Assembly: GCA_016298065.1 (NCBI GenBank)
Contig: JAEDDN010000003.1
Coordinates: 124,001-188,000, forward strand
Length of the DNA: 64,000 bases
From: Oscillospiraceae bacterium
GTDB lineage: Bacteria; Bacillota; Clostridia; Oscillospirales; Ruminococcaceae
Direction of reading: 5' to 3'
Position numbers and translations under genes: made by a program. The notes below the pieces were generated by a model. That model did no database searches. It was given only the letters and a program-made list of their open reading frames with translations, and was not told the DNA's origin. Below, piece by piece: positions 59,133 through 64,000 of the stretch (position 1 is the first letter of the stretch; every line of letters begins with the position of its first letter).

Positions 59133-61454
59133 ATGAAATTGATAACTAAAATTTTAAAACGTGACGGACGTGAATCGGATTTTGATAAAAGTAAGATAAC
59201 AAGCGCTATATTTAAGGCGGCTCAGGCACTTGGAGGAACTGATTACGAGCAGGCCGAAAAGCTTGCCGATTTAGTTATTGAAACAATCGAAAAAGACCCT
59301 GAAATAAAAATACCAACTGTTGAGCAGGTACAAGATACGGTAGAAAAGGTATTGATTGAAAACGGCAATGCCCGTACCGCTAAGGAATTTATCCTTTACA
59401 GAGCCAACAGAACAAGGGTAAGGGAAATGAATACCCGCCTTATGAAAATTTATGAGGACCTTACCTATAAAGAAGCTAAGGATAACGATGTAAAACGTGA
59501 AAACGCCAACATAGACGGCGACACCGCTATGGGAACAATGTTAAAATACGGCTCTGAGGGCGCAAAGCAGTTTTACGAAATGTTTGTAATCGACCCGAGA
59601 TTTTCAAAGGCGCACGCAAACGGCGATATTCATATTCACGATATGGATTTCTACACGCTTACCACTACCTGTTGTCAGATAGACTTAAACAAGCTTTTTG
59701 AAAACGGCTTCTGCACAGGTCACGGCTTTTTACGTCAGCCGAACGATATTGCCACCTATTCGGCTTTGGCTTGTATCGCAATACAGTCTAACCAAAACGA
59801 CCAGCACGGCGGACAAAGTATTCCTAACTTTGACTACGCTATGGCAAACGGTGTTAAAAAGACCTATAAGCGTCGCTATAAAGAAAATATGATAAAAGCG
59901 CTTGAGCTTGTTTGTAACGACGAAAACTTTGACGCAGAGCATACCGTATACGACATAATGATAGGCATTAAAGAAACCGACAAGTTAGGTCCTGTGCTTG
60001 CAAACGACAATGGCTATGCCGAAAAGGAATTAAAGCGTTTAAGAAAGTTTTTAACAAAAGAGCAGGCTGAACAGATACAAAAGCTTGTTATAAAAAATAC
60101 AGTTAAAGAAACACGCAGAGTAACCTATCAGGCTATGGAAGCATTGGTACACAACCTAAACACCATGCACTCCAGAGCAGGTGCTCAAATCCCGTTTAGC
60201 TCCTTAAACTACGGTATGGATACATCTCCTGAGGGTAGACTTGTAATAGAGTCGATACTCCTTGCAACCGAAGCAGGCTTGGGTAACGGCGAGACAGCTA
60301 TCTTCCCGATACAGATATTTAAGGTAAAAGAGGGCGTAAACTACAACCCCGAAGACCCGAACTACGATTTGTTTAAGCTTTCGTGTCGAGTATCTGCAAA
60401 GAGACTTTTCCCGAACTATTCGTTTATAGACGCACCGTTTAACGCTCAGTACTATGTTCCCGGCAGACCTGAAACAGAGGTCGCATATATGGGTTGCCGT
60501 ACAAGAGTTATCGGAAACCACTACGACCGTGACAGAGAAATAGTATTCGGCAGAGGAAACTTAAGCTTTACCTCAATTAACCTGCCGAGACTTGCAATAA
60601 AGTCAAACGGAAATATTGAATTTTTCTTTGAACAGCTTGAACATCAAATGGATCTTGTATGTGATCAGCTTATGGAAAGATACAAAATTCAGGCAGGCAA
60701 AAAGGTTAAAAACTATCCGTTCCTTATGGGACAGGGCGTATGGATTGATTCTGATAAATTAGCGCCTGACGACACGGTAGGCGAGGTATTAAAGCACGGT
60801 ACCTTAACGGTAGGCTTTATCGGTCTTGCAGAGTGCTTGGTAGCACTTATAGGTTCTCACCACGGTCAGACTAAAGAGGCTCAAAACTTAGGTCTTGATA
60901 TAATAGGCTTTATGAGAAAAAAGGTTGACCAGGAAACAATAAAGACAGGATTTAACTATTCGCTTATAGCTACTCCTGCCGAAGGCTTATCGGGACGCTT
61001 TGTAAAGATTGATAAGCAAAAATACGGCGTTATAGAGGGCGTAACAGACAGAGATTATTATACAAACTCTTTCCATATCCCTGTTTATTACAACATTTCG
61101 GCATTTGATAAGATAAAGCTTGAAGCTCCTTATCATAACCTTACAAACGGCGGACATATTTCTTACGTTGAGCTTGACGGAGACGTTTCCAAAAACCTTG
61201 ACGCATTTGAATCGGTTATTCGTTGTATGAAGGAAGCAGGAATAGGCTACGGTTCAATTAACCACCCTGTTGACAGAGACCCTGTATGCGGATACACGGG
61301 AATTATCGACAATGTTTGCCCGAGATGCGGACGTAAAGAGGGCGAAGGCGTAGACGTTGAAGTTCTTAAAAAGCTAAAGGGCTATAAAAAGAACGTAAGA
61401 TGTTGCGACGAAAATATTTTAGAAGAAAATGATAAAGTTACAAATAATATTTAG
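59133..61454 (+). CDS. nrdD: Anaerobic ribonucleoside-triphosphate reductase, large chain lacking the radical domain
   Basis: Class III ribonucleotide reductase, reducing NTPs to dNTPs anaerobically. An ATG at 59115 is in frame; the one at 59133 has GAGG five bases before it and gives 773 residues. An ATP-cone (about 1-95: TKILKRDGRESDFDKSKI) is followed by the barrel with TTTCCQIDLNKLFENGF, QNDQHGGQSIPNFDYAMANG, and the thiyl-radical Cys (residue 455) in YMGCRTRV. Zinc-type cysteines (VCGYTG...CPRCGR, then a CC pair) follow near the end. The chain then stops: the normal C-terminal glycyl-radical loop is missing and is encoded by the next ORF. Confidence 0.95.
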   Translation: MKLITKILKRDGRESDFDKSKITSAIFKAAQALGGTDYEQAEKLADLVIETIEKDPEIKIPTVEQVQDTVEKVLIENGNARTAKEFILYRANRTRVREMNTRLMKIYEDLTYKEAKDNDVKRENANIDGDTAMGTMLKYGSEGAKQFYEMFVIDPRFSKAHANGDIHIHDMDFYTLTTTCCQIDLNKLFENGFCTGHGFLRQPNDIATYSALACIAIQSNQNDQHGGQSIPNFDYAMANGVKKTYKRRYKENMIKALELVCNDENFDAEHTVYDIMIGIKETDKLGPVLANDNGYAEKELKRLRKFLTKEQAEQIQKLVIKNTVKETRRVTYQAMEALVHNLNTMHSRAGAQIPFSSLNYGMDTSPEGRLVIESILLATEAGLGNGETAIFPIQIFKVKEGVNYNPEDPNYDLFKLSCRVSAKRLFPNYSFIDAPFNAQYYVPGRPETEVAYMGCRTRVIGNHYDRDREIVFGRGNLSFTSINLPRLAIKSNGNIEFFFEQLEHQMDLVCDQLMERYKIQAGKKVKNYPFLMGQGVWIDSDKLAPDDTVGEVLKHGTLTVGFIGLAECLVALIGSHHGQTKEAQNLGLDIIGFMRKKVDQETIKTGFNYSLIATPAEGLSGRFVKIDKQKYGVIEGVTDRDYYTNSFHIPVYYNISAFDKIKLEAPYHNLTNGGHISYVELDGDVSKNLDAFESVIRCMKEAGIGYGSINHPVDRDPVCGYTGIIDNVCPRCGRKEGEGVDVEVLKKLKGYKKNVRCCDENILEENDKVTNNI

Positions 61455-61465
61455 GAGGTTTCATT

Positions 61466-61639
61466 ATGAACAATTTTGAAGTTGTAGACGGAAAAGTAGG
61501 TCAAGGCGTAGGCTTTGAGAGAATCAGAAGAATCACAGGCTATTTGGTTGGTACGGTAGACCGTTTTAACAACGGTAAAAGAGCCGAAGAACGTGACAGA
61601 GTAAAGCATAGCTTAACTACCGAAAAAGAAACTATCTAA
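61466..61639 (+). CDS. Free-standing glycyl-radical domain of NrdD (57 residues)
   Basis: ATG at 61466, TAA at 61637-61639, with AGGAGG (61453-61458) that overlaps the nrdD stop. The product MNNFEVVDGKVGQG... continues with ERIRRITGYLVG and DRFNNGKRAEERDRVKH, which is the C-terminal glycyl-radical loop found at the end of ordinary NrdD chains; the radical Gly would be residue 25 in RITGYL. It is in a different frame from nrdD, so a simple stop-codon change does not explain it. It resembles in principle YfiD, the spare radical domain of pyruvate formate-lyase. NrdG, the activase that makes the radical, is encoded 85 bases downstream. Confidence 0.92.
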   Translation: MNNFEVVDGKVGQGVGFERIRRITGYLVGTVDRFNNGKRAEERDRVKHSLTTEKETI

Positions 61640-61664
61640 GTAATTTAAAACACATTTAAAATAA

Positions 61665-61694
61665 CAAAGCCCCACTAAAGTTTGTGGGGCTTTG
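61665..61694 (+). terminator. Terminator-like hairpin between the radical-domain ORF and nrdG
   Basis: CAAAGCCCCAC / GTGGGGCTTTG, 11 bp, 8-base loop. The T-tract is weak (CTTAT), so partial read-through into nrdG is likely. Confidence 0.7.
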
Positions 61695-61724
61695 CTTATA
61701 AAATTAAGTCGGGAGATAATAAAA

Positions 61725-62222
61725 ATGACGGTAAGAATTGCAGGAATTATAAGAGAATCTATAGTTGACGGCAACGGCATACGCTTTGTTGTATTTACGC
61801 AAGGGTGTCCTCATCACTGCGAGGGTTGCCACAATCCCCAAAGTCACGATTTTGACGGAGGCTATGACTGCGATATAAATAAGATAATGACCGAAATAAA
61901 AAAAGACCCGATTTTGTCGGGAGTTACCTTTAGCGGAGGCGAGCCCTTTTGCCAGCCTGAGCCGTTAGTGGAATTAGGCAAAATGATAAAGGCTGAAGGG
62001 TTAAGCCTAATTATTTATACGGGCTATCTTTTTGAGGATTTGTTAAGCTCACCCGATAAAAATGTTTTAGAGCTTATAAAGCTTGCCGATTATATTATTG
62101 ACGGAAGATTTGAGCTCGATAAAAGGGACTTGTCTTTAAGGTTTAGGGGAAGCTCCAACCAAAGAATAATAGATGTGCAAAAAAGTTTATCAGAGGGTAA
62201 GACTATAGAAACAGAGCTTTAA
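61725..62222 (+). CDS. nrdG: Anaerobic ribonucleotide reductase activating protein NrdG
   Basis: Radical SAM enzyme that makes the glycyl radical on class III reductase. The frame opens at 61692, but GGGAGA precedes the ATG at 61725, giving 165 residues. The SAM-cluster motif is QGCPHHCEGCHNPQ (CX3CX2C), followed by GVTFSGGEPFCQPEP (GGE motif) and IIYTGYLFEDL. The C-terminal LRFRGSSNQRIIDVQKSL is typical. Its target glycine is expected on the 57-residue protein upstream. Confidence 0.95.
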   Translation: MTVRIAGIIRESIVDGNGIRFVVFTQGCPHHCEGCHNPQSHDFDGGYDCDINKIMTEIKKDPILSGVTFSGGEPFCQPEPLVELGKMIKAEGLSLIIYTGYLFEDLLSSPDKNVLELIKLADYIIDGRFELDKRDLSLRFRGSSNQRIIDVQKSLSEGKTIETEL

Positions 62223-62229
62223 AACAAAA

Positions 62230-62259
62230 AAACGGCAGTCGCTTTAGCGACTGCCGTTT
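62230..62259 (+). terminator. Terminator after nrdG
   Basis: Perfect 14-bp stem AAACGGCAGTCGCT / AGCGACTGCCGTTT with a TT loop; also suits the convergent DUF4190 gene. Confidence 0.85.
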
Positions 62260-62270
62260 ATAATTTTTAG

Positions 62271-62942
62271 TTAGTTAAAATTATAATACTGAGAATATTG
62301 CTGTAAAATTTCTTCGGTGTTTCCAGATTGCCAGGAATAAATCATAAGTGCGATAGTGATAATAAAGCCTACGATACCAAATACAATACCTGCTACTGCC
62401 ATACCTTTGCCACTTTGTTTTTTAGATAAGGATACTGAGCCGAAGATAACTGCAAGAATCTGAAGTATTATACTCAGACAGGCACAGCAGGAAAATACAA
62501 TACCGCATATACCTAAAACCAAAGAAGCAATAGAAAGACCTTTTTTCTCCTCAGCCGGTGGAGTTGTATCCATATAAGGGTCGTAGTACGGATTGTTTAC
62601 CGACTTATTAAGGTTATTATTAAAGTTGTTAAAGTTATTGTTTGCAGGTTGAGAAAAATATGTGTTTGGTTGTGCGGTGGGGTTAGTATTATTTGTCGGA
62701 GTAGTCTGTGTGTTTTGAAAGTTGTCGGGTTTATAAGTAGGAATACTAAATTCATTTCCTAAATTAACGGTATTAACCGGGTTGCCTGCAACTTCATTCA
62801 CTCCGCTTGCAACGTCGTTAACGCCTTCGGTAGCTTCGTTTACAGTTTCGTTAACTGCCTCATTTGCTGCGTTAACAGTATCATTAACCTCGTTTAAATT
62901 AGGCTCAGTTGGGTTTTGGTTTAAGTTATTGTTATCGTCCAT
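62271..62942 (-). CDS. DUF4190-type membrane protein with Asn-rich N-terminus
   Basis: The frame opens at 62993, but AAAGGAG precedes the ATG at 62942, giving 223 residues. The first 130 residues are low complexity, rich in Asn, Thr, Pro and Gln, with a VNEAVNETVNEATEGVND-type heptad-like stretch (blocks of V-N/A-E repeats). Then two or three membrane helices with the DUF4190 pattern GLSIASLVLGICGIVFSC ... GSVSLSKKQSGKGMAVAGIVFGIVG. The function is unknown. Monocistronic, convergent with nrdG and divergent from murD. Confidence 0.88.
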   Translation of the reverse strand: MDDNNNLNQNPTEPNLNEVNDTVNAANEAVNETVNEATEGVNDVASGVNEVAGNPVNTVNLGNEFSIPTYKPDNFQNTQTTPTNNTNPTAQPNTYFSQPANNNFNNFNNNLNKSVNNPYYDPYMDTTPPAEEKKGLSIASLVLGICGIVFSCCACLSIILQILAVIFGSVSLSKKQSGKGMAVAGIVFGIVGFIITIALMIYSWQSGNTEEILQQYSQYYNFN

Positions 62943-63051
62943 AAAAATTCTCCTTTTGTCGTTTAATTTATAATAAAATTTTATCAAAGTCACAAGAAGA
63001 TGTCAATAGCGGACGTTTGTTGCCGCTAAAGGCAAAAATCGTGTTTTTTCG

Positions 63052-63081
63052 TTGCAAACACAAGGCATACTGTAGTATAAT
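63052..63081 (+). promoter_or_regulatory. Promoter of murD
   Basis: TTGCAA (63052-63057), 18-base spacer, TATAAT (63076-63081). Confidence 0.6.
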
Positions 63082-63125
63082 AAAATGTAACGTATTTATT
63101 ATTATAAGAGCAAGGGGAATATTTT

Positions 63126-64000
63126 ATGAGTGAAAAAACAGCTAACTTTTTTAAATGTTTAAAAACAAAAAAAGTAGCCGTAATCGGTATGGGCGTAAGC
63201 CATTACGATATGGTAAAGCTTTTTGTGAATAAAGGTGTATCAGTTACGGTATGCGATAAGCGTGACGCAGAGTACTTGGGCGAAAGCTATGACACTTTAA
63301 GCAAAATGGGAGTGAAGTTTTGCTTCGGCGAAAAGTATCTTGATAATCTTTGTGATTACGACGTGGTATTTCGTACTCCGGGTATGTATTATAATAACCC
63401 CGTGCTTATAAACGCAAGAAAAAACGGCGTTGTTGTGACTTCGGAAATGGAAGTGTTTTTTGACCTCTGCCCCTGTAAGACCTATGCGGTAACCGGTTCA
63501 GACGGCAAGACTACTACCACTACCCTAATTAGTGAGATGCTTAAAGCTTCGGGAAAGACAGTTCACTTAGGCGGAAATATAGGTAAAGCACTGCTTCCGA
63601 TAATCGAGCAGATAAAATCCGACGACGTAGCAGTTGTCGAGCTTTCGAGCTTTCAGCTTATTTCAATGAAATGCGCTCCCGATGTTTCGGTTATCACAAA
63701 CGTTTCCCCAAACCACTTAGACGTTCACGGCACTATGGAGGAATACGTTTTAGCCAAAACAAATATTTTTATGCATCAGAACGCTTTTTCCAAAACTGTG
63801 CTTAACCTTGATAACGAAATTACAAACGGCTTTTCACAGGACATAAGAGGAAAGCTTATGCATTTTTCAAAAAAAGATAAGGTTTATAACGGTACCTATC
63901 TTGACAGCAAGGGCGATATTTACAGGGTTAAAAACGGTGTCGCTGCAAAGATTATGAATAAAAACGACATTAAGCTTCCCGGTATGCACAACGTGGAAAA
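63126..64000 (+). CDS. murD: UDP-N-acetylmuramoyl-L-alanine:D-glutamate ligase, 3' end outside window
   Basis: Adds D-glutamate to UDP-MurNAc-L-Ala in the cytoplasm during peptidoglycan precursor synthesis. Open from the ATG at 63126 (AAGGGGA upstream) to the window edge, 291 codons. The N-terminal domain (KKVAVIGMGVSHYDMVKLFVN) binds the uridine part; the ATP loop is AVTGSDGKTTTTTLISEML, with GGNIGKALL, VELSSFQL and ITNVSPNHLDVHGTMEEYVLAK further on. The C-terminal domain is missing. It has its own promoter and is not preceded by other mur genes, so it stands outside a classical dcw cluster here. Confidence 0.94.
   Translation, partial: MSEKTANFFKCLKTKKVAVIGMGVSHYDMVKLFVNKGVSVTVCDKRDAEYLGESYDTLSKMGVKFCFGEKYLDNLCDYDVVFRTPGMYYNNPVLINARKNGVVVTSEMEVFFDLCPCKTYAVTGSDGKTTTTTLISEMLKASGKTVHLGGNIGKALLPIIEQIKSDDVAVVELSSFQLISMKCAPDVSVITNVSPNHLDVHGTMEEYVLAKTNIFMHQNAFSKTVLNLDNEITNGFSQDIRGKLMHFSKKDKVYNGTYLDSKGDIYRVKNGVAAKIMNKNDIKLPGMHNVE

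Overview
The window is low-GC, densely coded DNA from a strictly anaerobic Clostridia-type Firmicute, most plausibly in the Ruminococcaceae/Oscillospiraceae group (inference from gene content). Pointers are a complete spoIIIAA-AH sporulation operon, [FeFe]-hydrogenase maturases HydG/HydF, class III (anaerobic) ribonucleotide reductase, L-lactate dehydrogenase, acetate kinase, a fused FeoA-FeoB iron transporter, strong AGGAGG ribosome sites, frequent TTG/GTG starts and T-rich intrinsic terminators. Nearly everything is housekeeping; I see no prophage, transposase, CRISPR array or rRNA.

Layout. 1-4540: two-component system (kinase cut by the left edge), YchF, a family 2 glycosyltransferase, then tRNA-Leu(CAG) preceded by two 168-bp tandem units that each begin with the first 22 bases of that tRNA. 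4542-11070: feoAB, ldh, tRNA-Pro(TGG), a CarD-like regulator, galU and a PHP phosphoesterase. 11377-16225: the eight-gene spoIIIA operon behind a sigma-E-like promoter. 16226-25372: asp23, then the classical Clostridia run nusB-xseA-xseB-ispA-dxs-tlyA-nadK-argR-recN. 25376-30770: a structured dispersed repeat, a DUF951 protein, prfA, a TsaC-CoaE fusion, a lytic transglycosylase and an M18 aminopeptidase. 30815-37581: PrsA-like foldase and a flavin reductase on the minus strand, then the leuACDB operon behind a leucine T-box. 37616-42332 (minus): hydF, hydG with a terminator-bearing leader, metY and mscL. 42661-51171: an LCP protein whose 3' end and terminator are tandemly copied four times, trpS, an aminotransferase, a sugar-phosphate transferase, a YfbR-like nucleotidase, a second copy of the structured repeat and a large YfhO-family membrane protein. 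51210-56606: TmcAL, ackA, small membrane proteins, a NERD protein and a CAP protein with a cysteine pentad repeat. 56812-58733: an RNA-rich stretch with tRNA-Ala(GGC), a roughly 720-920 nt gene-free region that looks like a large folded non-coding RNA, a DUF1292 gene and a probable 6S RNA. 59133-62222: the class III ribonucleotide reductase, with its glycyl-radical domain on a separate 57-residue ORF, and its activase NrdG. The window ends in a DUF4190 protein and the start of murD.

Best leads. (1) The ORF-free block 56930-57890 has a consensus minus-strand promoter, 5'-3' end pairing over about 700 nt and many hairpins, and lies directly upstream of a tRNA; it resembles the giant 'ornate' RNAs (ROOL/GOLLD class) but I cannot assign a family. 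(2) NrdD is split so that the radical glycine sits on a free small polypeptide with its own strong ribosome site. (3) Two copies of a multi-hairpin repeat show compensatory base changes. (4) The hydG leader carries an internal terminator and may be an unclassified cis-regulator.
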